Source of the DNA: Polaribacter sp.
Lineage (GTDB): Bacteria; Bacteroidota; Bacteroidia; Flavobacteriales; Flavobacteriaceae
Direction of reading: 5' to 3'
Assembly (NCBI GenBank): GCA_029245785.1
Contig: JAQWOR010000077.1
Span: 62,001-126,000 of the forward strand
Length of the DNA stretch: 64,000 bases
Shown: positions 9,716-18,576 of the stretch, piece after piece
Position numbering within the stretch: position 1 is the stretch's first letter
Layout: each line of letters begins with the position of its first letter
Position numbers and translations under genes: made by a program
Notes under the pieces: generated by a model
Seen by the model: the letters and a program-made list of their open reading frames with translations, nothing else
Databases searched by the model: none
Told to the model about the DNA's origin: nothing

Positions 9716-10108
9716 TTATTCTTTTACTGTAAGTTTTTTTATCTCTTGTAAAAATAAAACTAGTAGTTTGTCCATTTTATCTTCAATAACATCATGCTTT
9801 TGTGCTGTTTTCCCAAGGTAAGAAATCATAAAAATATATGGAATATCAAGTTCGTTATACACCGTATGTTTTTGTTTTCTATATGCTTCTCGCATCAAAC
9901 GTTTTATTCGGTTTCTATCAACCGCGTTCTTAAAATTTCGTTTAGAGACCGATACACCTACTTGTGCAGGAAATTCTGAAGTGTGTTCCGTTTGTAAAAA
10001 TACCATACGTAATGGAAAAACTTTTATCGAAGTTCCTTCTTCATAAAGTCGATCTATGAGTTTCTTGCTTTTTAAACGTTCTGCTTTTCCTAATGTAAAC
10101 TTCATCAT
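9716..10108 (-). CDS. rnpA: Ribonuclease P protein component
   Basis: The protein cofactor of RNase P, which with the catalytic RNA removes 5' leaders from pre-tRNAs. The 130 residues carry the signature GVSVSKRNFKNAVDRNRIKRLMREAYR around positions 52-79, preceded by an aromatic, basic N-terminal domain beginning FTLGKAERLKSKKLIDRLY. Two adjacent ATGs open the frame; either could be used. Unlike the classic order it is not next to rpmH. It diverges from the acyl-CoA dehydrogenase gene across a 75-base gap. The RNA partner (rnpB) was not seen in the window. Confidence 0.96.
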   Translation of the reverse strand: MMKFTLGKAERLKSKKLIDRLYEEGTSIKVFPLRMVFLQTEHTSEFPAQVGVSVSKRNFKNAVDRNRIKRLMREAYRKQKHTVYNELDIPYIFMISYLGKTAQKHDVIEDKMDKLLVLFLQEIKKLTVKE

Positions 10109-10154
10109 TACAAACTTAATGCAAAAGTTATATTTTTAAACCCAATTTAATTAT

Positions 10155-10162
10155 TATTTTTG
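10155..10162 (+). promoter_or_regulatory. -7 promoter element for the acyl-CoA dehydrogenase gene
   Basis: TATTTTTG matches TAnnTTTG and lies 21 bases before the ATG at 10184, which implies a short leader. Confidence 0.5.
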
Positions 10163-10183
10163 ACCTAATAAAAACAAACAATT

Positions 10184-11362
10184 ATGAAAGCCGATTTATT
10201 TCAAGCTCCAGATTATTATCAATTGGATGATTTATTAACTGAAGAGCATAAATTAGTGCGAGATGCTTCTCGTGAATGGGTAAAACGTGACGTTTCTCCT
10301 ATTATTGAAGACTACGCACAACGTGCAGAATTTCCTAAACAAATTATTGGCGGATTGGCAGAAATTGGTGCTTTTGGCCCTTATATTCCTGAACAATATG
10401 GCGGTGCTGGTTTGGATCAAATTTCTTATGGATTGATCATGCAAGAAATTGAGCGTGGTGATTCTGGCGTTCGCTCAACAGCCTCTGTACAGTCTTCTCT
10501 AGTCATGTATCCTATATGGAAATATGGAAACGAAGCACAACGAAATAAATACTTGCCAAAATTAGCTGCTGGCGAATGGATTGGCTGCTTTGGTTTAACA
10601 GAACCTAATCATGGATCTAATCCTGGAGTAATGGAAACCAAGTTTAAAGACATGGGAGATCATTATTTACTGAATGGAGCAAAAATGTGGATTTCCAATG
10701 CGCCATTTGCAGATGTTGCGGTTGTTTGGGCAAAAAATGAAGAAGGAAGAATTCATGGATTGATTGTTGAACGTGGAATGGAAGGTTTTTCAACTCCAGA
10801 AACACACAACAAGTGGTCGCTTCGAGCTTCATCAACAGGAGAATTGATTTTTGACAATGTAAAGGTTCCTAAAGAGAATCTCTTGCCTAACAAATCAGGC
10901 TTAGGAGCTCCTTTAGGATGTCTAGACTCTGCTCGATACGGAATTGCTTGGGGCGCAATTGGTGCGGCGATGGATTGTTATGATACCGCTTTGAGATATG
11001 CTAAAGAACGTATCCAATTTGGAAAACCAATTGGCGCTTTTCAATTACAACAGAAAAAATTAGCAGAAATGATTACTGAAATTACCAAAGCTCAATTATT
11101 AACTTGGCGTTTGGGGGTTTTGCTTAATGAAGACAAAGCAACTACTGCTCAAATATCAATGGCAAAACGGAATAATGTAGACATGGCAATTACCATTGCT
11201 CGTGAAGCAAGACAAATGCTAGGCGGAATGGGAATTACTGGCGAATACTCTATCATGCGTCATTCTATGAATTTAGAAAGCGTTATTACCTATGAAGGAA
11301 CTCATGATATTCATTTATTGATCACAGGAATGGATGTTACTGGATTGAATGCTTTTAAATAA
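10184..11362 (+). CDS. Acyl-CoA dehydrogenase, glutaryl-CoA dehydrogenase type
   Basis: An FAD enzyme of the acyl-CoA dehydrogenase superfamily (392 residues). It contains CFGLTEPNHGSNPG in the flavin region and KMWISNAPFADVAVVWAK. Late in the protein RQMLGGMGITGEYSIMRH is followed by VITYEGTHDIH, in which Glu371 is the expected catalytic base. The YEGTHDIH motif and overall arrangement are those of glutaryl-CoA dehydrogenase (glutaryl-CoA to crotonyl-CoA plus CO2, in lysine and tryptophan degradation). It stands alone, with its own promoter and a strong terminator. Other short-chain acyl-CoA substrates cannot be excluded. Confidence 0.88.
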   Translation: MKADLFQAPDYYQLDDLLTEEHKLVRDASREWVKRDVSPIIEDYAQRAEFPKQIIGGLAEIGAFGPYIPEQYGGAGLDQISYGLIMQEIERGDSGVRSTASVQSSLVMYPIWKYGNEAQRNKYLPKLAAGEWIGCFGLTEPNHGSNPGVMETKFKDMGDHYLLNGAKMWISNAPFADVAVVWAKNEEGRIHGLIVERGMEGFSTPETHNKWSLRASSTGELIFDNVKVPKENLLPNKSGLGAPLGCLDSARYGIAWGAIGAAMDCYDTALRYAKERIQFGKPIGAFQLQQKKLAEMITEITKAQLLTWRLGVLLNEDKATTAQISMAKRNNVDMAITIAREARQMLGGMGITGEYSIMRHSMNLESVITYEGTHDIHLLITGMDVTGLNAFK

Positions 11363-11379
11363 GATTTTAAAACAAGTAT

Positions 11380-11413
11380 AAAAAGGGCTTCGAAAATTCG
11401 GGGCCCTTTTTTT
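11380..11413. terminator. Bidirectional intrinsic terminator
   Basis: AAAAAGGGC pairs with GCCCTTTTT, and an inner CGAA/TTCG pairing extends the stem; runs of A and T flank it on both sides. It lies between the convergent acyl-CoA dehydrogenase and PII-like genes and could serve both. Confidence 0.8.
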
Positions 11414-11434
11414 ATGGATATACTTTTAATCGTT

Positions 11435-11740
11435 TTAAATGTATTTTTCTATAGGCACAACTACCGCTTTAATTGGGTTCTGAGATTCAAGGTCTTTATT
11501 AAACGTTTTAATGATCTCAAACAAAACAGCTATTTTTTCTACGGTTGTAAAAGAAAAAAACATACTAGATTTAACGCCGTTTTTTCCTGCTGAAAACCAA
11601 TTAGAAGCTAAGTGCAATGATTCTCCTTGCTTATATCCTTCAATATTAGACTCACTAAAATTTTTGATTTTCGCTTTTTTAAATAGTTGTAAAACATCAT
11701 TTTCATACTGCTCTACTACTGTAACTAAAACTAGTTTCAT
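11435..11740 (-). CDS. Small PII-like protein of the RND efflux operon
   Basis: A 101-residue cytosolic protein starting MKLVLVTVVEQYENDVLQLF and ending with KAVVVPIEKYI. The alternation of a beta-strand, an amphipathic helix, a second beta-strand region and a C-terminal VVVPIE strand suggests a ferredoxin-like PII/GlnB-type or DUF3240-like fold. It lacks the T-loop tyrosine motif of genuine GlnB. The ATG overlaps the RND pump stop by 4 bases, so the proteins are probably made together. Small PII-like proteins at the end of RND operons are a known arrangement, thought to bind a small ligand or metal and tune the pump. Function here is inferred. Confidence 0.55.
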   Translation of the reverse strand: MKLVLVTVVEQYENDVLQLFKKAKIKNFSESNIEGYKQGESLHLASNWFSAGKNGVKSSMFFSFTTVEKIAVLFEIIKTFNKDLESQNPIKAVVVPIEKYI

Positions 11741-14700
11741 AATTTGTGGTTTTTACGTTCAATTAAATAATATACTAATGGCACAACTAAAAGGGTTAAC
11801 ACTGTTGATACAATAGTTCCTCCCATTAAAGAAATTGCCAACCCTTGAAATATTGGATCAAACAAAATTACAAATGCTCCTATGACAACGGTTCCTGCGG
11901 TTAATAAAATAGGCATTGTTCTTACCGCTCCTGCTTCGATTACAGCTTGTTTTAAAGGAACTTTTTCTTCCAAACGGAGGTTCACAAAATCAATTAGTAA
12001 TACCGAGTTTCTTACCATAATACCAGCTAAAGCTATCATTCCAATAAATGATGTTGCTGTAAAAAATGCCCCCATAAACCAGTGGCCTAAAATAATTCCA
12101 ATCATAGATAAAGGAATAGCAACCATCATAACAATGGGCGCTTTAAAATTTTGAAACCATCCAACAATAAGAATATAAATAAAGATTATCGCTCCTAAAA
12201 AAGCAATCCCTAAATCTCTAAATACTTCTAATGTTATTTGCCATTCTCCATCCCATTTTACCGTATAATCATCTTCAAAATCTGGTTGATTTAAATAGCG
12301 CTCTCTTAATTTATACCCTTCAGGTAATTTAATTTGGTTTAGTTTTGATTCCATGCCTAAAATGGCATACGCTGGACTTTCTAATTTGCCTGCCATATCT
12401 GCCATTACGTACACAACTCTTTTTTGATTTTTTCTATAAATGCTTTTTGGGATTGATTTTTCTTCAATTTTAACAAGATCTCCAATACTTACCATATGGC
12501 CTTGGTTAGACTTTATTTTTAATTGAATTATGTCTTTTATCGTAGATTTTTCACTCTCCTCTAACGTTAAAACAACTCCAACTTGCTCTAGAGCATTTTC
12601 ATTGTACAAATTAAGAATTGAACTATTAGACAGCGCTAAATAAAGCGTATGTGTTATTTGCTTGGGGGTAATGCCATACAGCATTGCTTTTTCTTTATCA
12701 ATAATAAAACCAAATTCTGTTTGATCAGATTCAACCATCCAATCAATATCTACAACATCATCTGTTGTTTTTAAAATGCTTTTTATCTGATTCGCAATAT
12801 CTATTTGTGTTTCATACTCTGGTCCATAAACTTCTGCAACAATTGTAGAAAGAACAGGGGGCCCTGGAGGAACCTCAACTATTTTAACATTCGCATTGTG
12901 TTTTTTGGCGATTTTCTGTATTTCTGGACGCAACAAGCTAGCTATTTCATGACTTTGAGCTGAGCGTTCTTTCTTGTCTATTAAGTTTACCTGAATATCT
13001 GCCATATTGCTTCCGCCTCTTAAATCATAATGACGCACCAACCCGTTAAAGGTAATTGGAGCAGAGGTTCCTACGTAGCTTTGATAATGTACTACTTCTG
13101 ACCTTGTAGATAAGTATTGAGCGATTTCTTTTGTAACAACTGCTGTGCGCTCTAAAGTGGTTCCTTCTGGCATGTCAATCACAACTTGAAACTCGTTTTT
13201 ATTATCAAAAGGAAGCATTTTTACCGCTACACTATTTGTAAAAAACAAACTCATAGACGCTATTAAAATTACAAATGTGCCTCCTAAAAACATCCAACGT
13301 TTTTTTGGGTTTTCAATCAATGGGCGTTCAAGCTTATTGTAAATTCTATAAATAAGTGTTTGTTCTAACGTTTTTGCTTCTTTAATTTCTTTTTGTGCCT
13401 CTTTTCTACTCTTCTCTTTTAAAAAGATATACCCCAAATAAGGTGTAATTGTCAAGGCAACAAATAACGATAGTATCATTGCAATTGATGCTCCAATAGG
13501 CATTGGGGCCATATAAGGACCCATTAAACCTGAAACAAACGCCATTGGCAATACAGATGCTATTACTGTAAATGTTGCTAAAATGGTTGGGTTTCCTACT
13601 TCGTTAATTGCATACAAAGCCGCTTGTTTAAACGGCAGTCTTTTCATCTTAAAATGACGGTGCATATTTTCAGCAATAATAATAGAATCATCTACCACAA
13701 TTCCTGTAACAAATACCAATGCAAAAAGGGTAATTCTATTTAACGTATAATCCATTAAATAGTAACTTAACAAGGTAAGCGCAAAGGTAATTGGTACTGA
13801 AAGAAACACAACCAATCCTCCTCTCCAGCCCATCGCTAACATTACTACAAGCGTTACCGCTATGATTGACCCTAATAAATGTATCAGCAATTCCGAAACC
13901 TTTTCAGAGGCTGTTTCTCCATAATTTCTAGTAACTTCAACATGTACCTCATCAGGAATCAAAGTCTTTTTTAAGTGCTTTATTTTTTCTAGAATTTTTG
14001 TTGAAATTGTCATCGCATCAGCGCCTTTTCTTTTCGCTACAGAAATAGTAACAGCCTGATATTCCGATTTATATTTAGCAACCTTATCGCTTGCTTTTCC
14101 AAATCCTAAAGAAACATATTCTCGAGGTAATTCTGGTCCATTAATGATTGTTGCAACTTGTTTTAAATAAACCGGTTGATTTTGATATACCCCAACAACC
14201 AAGCTTTCTAGGTCTTCAACTGTTTCTAAAAATTTTCCTGCTGATATTACAAATTCTTGATCCTTTTTAATAAACCTGCCTGAGTTTAGCTGAGCGTTAT
14301 TAACGGAAATCATATTAGAAACTGTTAAAAAATCTAACCCACTATTGGCAAGTTTATCTTTGTCTAATACAACTCTTAGTTGTCTATTTCTTCCTCCTAT
14401 TTCATGAGTAATCGCAACTTCTTTTATTTTTTCTATTTCGTTGGTAACCTCTTGGGCAATCTGTTTTAATTGAAAATCATCATATGTTTCGCTCCATAAA
14501 GTTAATCCTAGTATTGGCACATCGTCAATAGCTCTTGTTTTAACTAAAGGCATGGTTACGCCTTTCGGCATTTTATCCATATGCTTGTTTATCTCATTGT
14601 ATAGTTTTACAAACGAACGCTCAATATCTTCACCTACATAAAACTGAACAACCGCCATTCCTTGTTCTTTCATAGAGGTTGAATACACATATTCAACACC

Positions 14701-14940
14701 TTTGATATTAGAAAGAATTTTTTCTAATGGTTTAACGACTCTATTTTCTATTTCAACTGGACTCGCTCCAGGGTAGCCAATAAAAATATCTGCCATCGGA
14801 ACATCAATCTGAGGCTCTTCTTCTCTTGGTATTAAAAAAGAACTATACACACCAATAACCATAAATACGATCATCAACAATATGGTTAATTTAGAACCTA
14901 TAAAGTTTTTGGCAATTTTTCCTGCTAAACCTTCTTTCAT
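11737..14940 (-). CDS. RND family efflux pump, inner-membrane permease
   Basis: A 1067-residue proton-driven transporter of the AcrB/CusA superfamily. The first membrane helix is followed by FLIPREEEPQIDVPMADIFIGYPGASP, a sequence common in a poorly characterised RND subgroup. The membrane motif TGIVVDDSIIIAENMHRH supplies the paired aspartates of the proton relay. A second half repeats the fold and ends with MVRNSVLLIDFVN. It works with the adaptor and TolC genes just upstream, spacing 12 bases. Its substrate is unknown. The operon promoter region carries a copy of the sulfur-island palindrome, which hints at a sulfur-related substrate, but that is speculation. Confidence 0.93.
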   Translation of the reverse strand: MKEGLAGKIAKNFIGSKLTILLMIVFMVIGVYSSFLIPREEEPQIDVPMADIFIGYPGASPVEIENRVVKPLEKILSNIKGVEYVYSTSMKEQGMAVVQFYVGEDIERSFVKLYNEINKHMDKMPKGVTMPLVKTRAIDDVPILGLTLWSETYDDFQLKQIAQEVTNEIEKIKEVAITHEIGGRNRQLRVVLDKDKLANSGLDFLTVSNMISVNNAQLNSGRFIKKDQEFVISAGKFLETVEDLESLVVGVYQNQPVYLKQVATIINGPELPREYVSLGFGKASDKVAKYKSEYQAVTISVAKRKGADAMTISTKILEKIKHLKKTLIPDEVHVEVTRNYGETASEKVSELLIHLLGSIIAVTLVVMLAMGWRGGLVVFLSVPITFALTLLSYYLMDYTLNRITLFALVFVTGIVVDDSIIIAENMHRHFKMKRLPFKQAALYAINEVGNPTILATFTVIASVLPMAFVSGLMGPYMAPMPIGASIAMILSLFVALTITPYLGYIFLKEKSRKEAQKEIKEAKTLEQTLIYRIYNKLERPLIENPKKRWMFLGGTFVILIASMSLFFTNSVAVKMLPFDNKNEFQVVIDMPEGTTLERTAVVTKEIAQYLSTRSEVVHYQSYVGTSAPITFNGLVRHYDLRGGSNMADIQVNLIDKKERSAQSHEIASLLRPEIQKIAKKHNANVKIVEVPPGPPVLSTIVAEVYGPEYETQIDIANQIKSILKTTDDVVDIDWMVESDQTEFGFIIDKEKAMLYGITPKQITHTLYLALSNSSILNLYNENALEQVGVVLTLEESEKSTIKDIIQLKIKSNQGHMVSIGDLVKIEEKSIPKSIYRKNQKRVVYVMADMAGKLESPAYAILGMESKLNQIKLPEGYKLRERYLNQPDFEDDYTVKWDGEWQITLEVFRDLGIAFLGAIIFIYILIVGWFQNFKAPIVMMVAIPLSMIGIILGHWFMGAFFTATSFIGMIALAGIMVRNSVLLIDFVNLRLEEKVPLKQAVIEAGAVRTMPILLTAGTVVIGAFVILFDPIFQGLAISLMGGTIVSTVLTLLVVPLVYYLIERKNHKL

Positions 14941-14952
14941 CTCTTTATTTTT

Positions 14953-16041
14953 TTATTGAATTGACACTTTCGCTCCATTATATAGTTTCCCTTCTGCAGA
15001 AACAATATAAGGCTCGTTTATACTTAACCCTGATAAAACTTCTATATTTTCTCCATAGGTTTTTCCTAATCGCAACCAGCGTAAAATAGCCGTATTGTGT
15101 TGACTTACCGTGTAAACTCCTGACAATTGCCCTTTATGGATTAGTGATTTTAAGGGTACTAAAACCATTTCTTGTTGCACAGAGGTATTGTTAATTGGTA
15201 TTTTAACAGAGACAAACATTCCTGATAATATTTTTTTATCTGTTTTATTTAATTGGATTTTAATCACATATTGTCCTCCAGTGTTTTTTGATGAATTGCT
15301 GATTTCTGTTATCTTTCCAGAAACTGTTGCTCCTATCGATTTTATTGAAACCTGCACCTCTTCTCCCTTCTTTATATGAGAAATTTCGCTTTCTGGAACC
15401 AAGGCGCTAACTTCAAATTCTTGTTGAGTTTCAATTCCTATTAATGGAGTTCCTGGGCTTGCCATGTCTCCTTCTTTAATGTATTTATTTGTAATAACTC
15501 CGCTAAAGGGAGCTGTTAGATTTGAATATGTAAACTGAGCGTCTATTTCCTTTTGTTGTTGCTTAGCACTTTCTAACCTAGCTTTGGCTATTTCAAAACC
15601 AACAATCATGTCGTCCATTTCTTTCTCTGATGCACTGTTTGATTCAAATAAATTTTTAAATCGATTGTAGTTTATTTCGGCATTTTTAAAAACAGCTTTA
15701 GCCTCTAGTATCCTTGCTTCTATTTGTGCTTTTTTTGCTTTCAAATCTGAATTATTAATTGCAATTAACAGCTGGCCTTTTTTAACTACATCTCCAACGT
15801 TTACATGTATATTAGAAACAAACCCCATTATTCTGGTACTAATGTTCGCGCTATTTACAGCGTCTATTTTACCGCTAACAGAAACAAAGTGAATGTTTGT
15901 GTTTCTTGGCTTCAAGCTCATTTTTACCCCTAAAGGGTTGCTTGTTGAAGTGGTCTCTTGTTTTTCATCATTTCCACAACTTACTGCTAAAAAAACGAAA
16001 ATGATCAGTGCTATTTTTTGTATATTTTTCATCGGTATCAT
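14953..16041 (-). CDS. RND periplasmic adaptor (HlyD/MFP family lipoprotein)
   Basis: Links the pump to the outer-membrane channel. The N-terminus is a lipoprotein signal with lipobox LAVSC (Cys22), so it should be anchored in the membrane. A biotinyl-lipoyl-like half (VNVGDVVKKGQLLIAINNSDL), a coiled-coil hairpin (residues roughly 95-165, rich in Lys, Glu and Ala) and a second lipoyl half (TNKYIKEGDMASPGTPL) follow, then beta-barrel and membrane-proximal domains. At 362 residues it is a normal size. The ATG at 16041 overlaps the TolC stop by one base; an internal ATG at 16032 gives a more usual signal peptide. Confidence 0.93.
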   Translation of the reverse strand: MIPMKNIQKIALIIFVFLAVSCGNDEKQETTSTSNPLGVKMSLKPRNTNIHFVSVSGKIDAVNSANISTRIMGFVSNIHVNVGDVVKKGQLLIAINNSDLKAKKAQIEARILEAKAVFKNAEINYNRFKNLFESNSASEKEMDDMIVGFEIAKARLESAKQQQKEIDAQFTYSNLTAPFSGVITNKYIKEGDMASPGTPLIGIETQQEFEVSALVPESEISHIKKGEEVQVSIKSIGATVSGKITEISNSSKNTGGQYVIKIQLNKTDKKILSGMFVSVKIPINNTSVQQEMVLVPLKSLIHKGQLSGVYTVSQHNTAILRWLRLGKTYGENIEVLSGLSINEPYIVSAEGKLYNGAKVSIQ

Positions 16042-17342
16042 TATTCTTTTGTTAAATATTTAAGATATGCTTGTGCGTAATTATAATTGTAAATTGCTTG
16101 ACTATAGGCCATTTTTTTTTGAGCATATTGTGTTTCTGCGCTCAAAAGGTCTGTTGTTTTCTCTAGTCCTTGTTTAAAACGGTTGGTTCTAATTCTTAAT
16201 GATTCTTTTGATTGCTTTAGTGCTAAAAGAGAAAGCCTCAAATTATTTTTTGCGTCTAAAAGCGCTCGGTTTGATTTTTTAAACTCTAAGGTGCTTTTTG
16301 AAACGTATTGTTGGTATTCTATTTTTGCCTTTTCATATGTTGCTTTACTTTTTTGGGCTTTTCCAAAACGTTTTGTTCCATCTAAAATGGTCCAACTTAA
16401 TTGAACTCCAAACAAATATCCGTTGGCATCGCCACGAAACAAATTATCGTCATATAGTTCGTAGCTTCCAAATGCATTCAGGGTTGGTAAAAAGGACATT
16501 TTTTCAGACATAAAAACCGTTTGATATGCCTCTGTAGACAACTGCATTGCCTTGATGTCTGATCGTTCTTTTGAGATTGTTTTTCTAGGCTCATTCAACA
16601 TAAGTAACAACAGCTCGTCTGAAGGTTTTAAAATAACGTCTTCTGATGAATTCATTAAAAAAGAAACGTAATTTGACGCGTTTTTTAGATGGCTCTTTGA
16701 GTATTGAATTTGATTTTCAATCTCTAAAACTCTAATTTCGGTAGATAAAACATCCGTTCTTTGCAAGTGCCCTTGTTTAAAACTGTTTACCACCAAACGA
16801 TTGTTTTCTAAGGCTCCTTTTTTAATTGTTTTTAAAATTTCAACCGTTTTGTATGACAACTGAAGTTGCATATAGGCTTTTTCTGCCTCTAAAGAGATAT
16901 ATTCTTTTGTGCGTTGTGACTTCAATGTGATGGCGTTAAGTTTTGTTTTAACCGCTTTACGTTGATACATTCCTTTCAAATTAATTAAAGGTTGTTGGAT
17001 TGCAATTGTTGTTGCAGCGTTTTGAACTTGACTCGGATTGTTTAATAAAGAAGGGTTGAAATCGTTTTGAGTTAAAACTTCTTGATTTAATTTTGAACCA
17101 AAGGCCATCAAAGGGTTGGTGGTTGCAATTCCTGTATGTGATACAGAAATATTGGGAACCATTACAGCATTTGTTTGTTTGTAGTCTCCTTTTGCTGCAA
17201 AAATATCCTGCTGTGAAATTTTAATATTGTTGTTGTTTTCTAAAACACTTTGTAAAAACTCCTTTTTTGTAATCGGAATAATTTCTTGAGCTTCAAGAAA
17301 GGAAAAAGAAAAAAATACGATGATTAATAATCTATATCTCAT
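16041..17342 (-). CDS. TolC-type outer-membrane efflux protein
   Basis: The outer-membrane channel of the tripartite RND system. I choose the ATG at 17342 (MRYRLLIIVFFSFSFLEAQE), which gives a standard signal peptide ending near AQ; the frame remains open to 17363, but that part overlaps a perfect -7 promoter element. The mature protein has the two repeated helical hairpins of OEP family proteins, with characteristic repeats such as SLEAEKAYMQLQLSYKT and KTTDLLSAETQYAQKKMAYSQAIYNYNYAQAYL near the C-terminus. It is first in the operon TolC, adaptor, pump, PII-like protein. Confidence 0.92.
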   Translation of the reverse strand: MRYRLLIIVFFSFSFLEAQEIIPITKKEFLQSVLENNNNIKISQQDIFAAKGDYKQTNAVMVPNISVSHTGIATTNPLMAFGSKLNQEVLTQNDFNPSLLNNPSQVQNAATTIAIQQPLINLKGMYQRKAVKTKLNAITLKSQRTKEYISLEAEKAYMQLQLSYKTVEILKTIKKGALENNRLVVNSFKQGHLQRTDVLSTEIRVLEIENQIQYSKSHLKNASNYVSFLMNSSEDVILKPSDELLLLMLNEPRKTISKERSDIKAMQLSTEAYQTVFMSEKMSFLPTLNAFGSYELYDDNLFRGDANGYLFGVQLSWTILDGTKRFGKAQKSKATYEKAKIEYQQYVSKSTLEFKKSNRALLDAKNNLRLSLLALKQSKESLRIRTNRFKQGLEKTTDLLSAETQYAQKKMAYSQAIYNYNYAQAYLKYLTKE

Positions 17343-17360
17343 TGTTCGAATAATTTCGTA

Positions 17361-17426
17361 CAAAAATAGACTGATTAATTGCTCTTATATGTATCATTAG
17401 TTACAGATCTCTGTAACAAATGTTAT
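17361..17426 (-). promoter_or_regulatory. Promoter of the RND operon with GTAAC palindrome
   Basis: The minus strand has TATTTTTG at 17361-17368, a perfect -7 element 19 bases before the chosen TolC ATG. Upstream, GTAACAAATGTTAT (17413-17426) matches the sulfur-island operator; its centre is 58.5 bp from the -7 end, 22 bp (two helical turns) further than in the island promoters. An overlapping inverted repeat, TTACAGATCTCTGTAA, covers 17401-17416. The operator role is inferred from similarity. Confidence 0.5.
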
Positions 17427-17482
17427 ATAAAAACCCTGATTTATTGCTATAGAAAAGGCGCTTTTATAAATGGCACACAACA

Positions 17483-17512
17483 AAAAGAGCCCCGAATATT
17501 CGGGGCTCTTTT
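17483..17512. terminator. Perfect 30-base palindromic terminator
   Basis: AAAAGAGCCCCGAAT is followed directly by its exact reverse complement. On the minus strand it is followed by a T-run, so it ends the YeeE/DUF6691 transcript just before the RND operon promoter. Confidence 0.85.
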
Positions 17513-17529
17513 AAGTGTTAAAAATATTC

Positions 17530-17943
17530 TTAATGAGGTAGTTTGTCTCTTAATAAGCCGTATAAAAAAGTTCCGAATACAGCAAAAACAGCTACAATAA
17601 GAATTGGCAAATAGCCTGCGCCAGCTAACGTAAACATAGGTCCTGGACAAGCGCCTGCAAGTGCCCAGCCCAAACCAAAGATAATTCCACCGTACATATA
17701 TCTGCTAAAGCTTTTGTTCTTTGGTGTAAAAGAAATCTCTTCTCCGTAAAAAGATTTGATTTTAAAATATTTTATTGACTGTACAAAAATTAGCCCTACA
17801 ACAACTGATGAACCTATAATTCCATACATTTTAAATGATTGAAATTGAAACATTTCATAAATTCGAAACCAAGAGGCAGCTTCAGATTTAAACAGGGTAA
17901 TTCCAAAAAGAATTCCGATTACTAAATAGATAAGTGTTCTCAT
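17530..17943 (-). CDS. DUF6691 / YeeE-YedE family membrane protein
   Basis: A 137-residue membrane protein with about four hydrophobic segments. The motif GLGWALAGACPGPMFTLAG resembles the half-transporter repeats of the YeeE/YedE sulfur-transport family, whose conserved cysteines relay thiosulfate. It lies 3 bases after the larger YeeE-like gene. Such pairs are taken to form one split transporter (PmpA/PmpB-like). By context it should move thiosulfate or another sulfur species across the inner membrane; direction and substrate are not shown by the sequence. Confidence 0.82.
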   Translation of the reverse strand: MRTLIYLVIGILFGITLFKSEAASWFRIYEMFQFQSFKMYGIIGSSVVVGLIFVQSIKYFKIKSFYGEEISFTPKNKSFSRYMYGGIIFGLGWALAGACPGPMFTLAGAGYLPILIVAVFAVFGTFLYGLLRDKLPH

Positions 17944-17946
17944 TTT

Positions 17947-18504
17947 TTAAAAAATTAAAGGGAATAAAAAGTGAATCATGGTCAAACCGCCAATAAAAAA
18001 ACCAATCACTGCAATTAACGAAGGCAATTGCAATTCGCTAAGTCCAGAAATTGCATGCCCTGAAGTACATCCTCCGGCATATCTTGCTCCAAAACCAACC
18101 AACGCTCCGCCAAGTGCTAAAATAAAGATGTTTTTAGGATCTGAAAACACGTTGTTTCCATACAGTTCAATTGGTAAATATTGAGCTCCTGCACTTTCAA
18201 AGCCAAGCGTTTTTAACGTTGCTATCGTTTCTGGATTAATGGCAACCGCTAGGTCTGTTGTCATATATTGTGATGCGATAAAGCCTCCAATAATGGTACC
18301 CAATACAACCACAAGGTTCCAGCGTTGAGCTTTCCAATCGAAGTTGAAAAAAGCAGTGTTTTTTCCTGCTCCACAAACCGTACATAAGGTTCGTAGATTT
18401 GCAGACATTCCAAAGTTTTTACCCACTAAAAGAAGTAAAAGCATTATAAAAGCAATTACAGGGCCTGAAACATACCAAGGCCAAGGTTCGTATATCCAAT
18501 TCAT
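17947..18504 (-). CDS. YeeE/YedE family sulfur transporter half
   Basis: A 185-residue inner-membrane protein. It contains a LCTVCGAGKN segment with two cysteines and ARYAGGCTSGHAISGLSELQLPSLIAV, the diagnostic GGCxSGHxxSG motif of the YeeE/YedE (Sulf_transp) family. It is the first gene of a two-gene operon with the DUF6691 protein and is headed by a promoter carrying the island palindrome. Family members move thiosulfate or related sulfur compounds. The split two-gene form is common in bacteria with sulfide-oxidation clusters. Confidence 0.88.
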   Translation of the reverse strand: MNWIYEPWPWYVSGPVIAFIMLLLLLVGKNFGMSANLRTLCTVCGAGKNTAFFNFDWKAQRWNLVVVLGTIIGGFIASQYMTTDLAVAINPETIATLKTLGFESAGAQYLPIELYGNNVFSDPKNIFILALGGALVGFGARYAGGCTSGHAISGLSELQLPSLIAVIGFFIGGLTMIHFLFPLIF

Positions 18505-18522
18505 TTTTTCTACATTTAACTA

Positions 18523-18566
18523 CAAAGTTCTTAAAATTATAGCATATTCTCGGTAACATTTGCTAC
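18523..18566 (-). promoter_or_regulatory. YeeE operon promoter with Crp/Fnr-like operator
   Basis: GTAACATTTGCTAC (18553-18566) is a one-mismatch copy of the GTAACnnnnGTTAC-type palindrome. Its centre is 36.5 bp from the end of GAACTTTG (18523-18530), a weak -7 element. The same distance recurs at four other palindrome-bearing promoters in the island, the pattern of a class II activator centred near -41.5. The weak -7 fits dependence on an activator. Confidence 0.7.
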
Positions 18567-18576
18567 AAACATTTTT

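Noticed and set aside
17343-17363. A longer TolC protein starting at a TTG at 17363
   Set aside because: The added codons lie over a perfect -7 promoter element and would put extra residues before a normal signal peptide. The ATG at 17342 is preferred.
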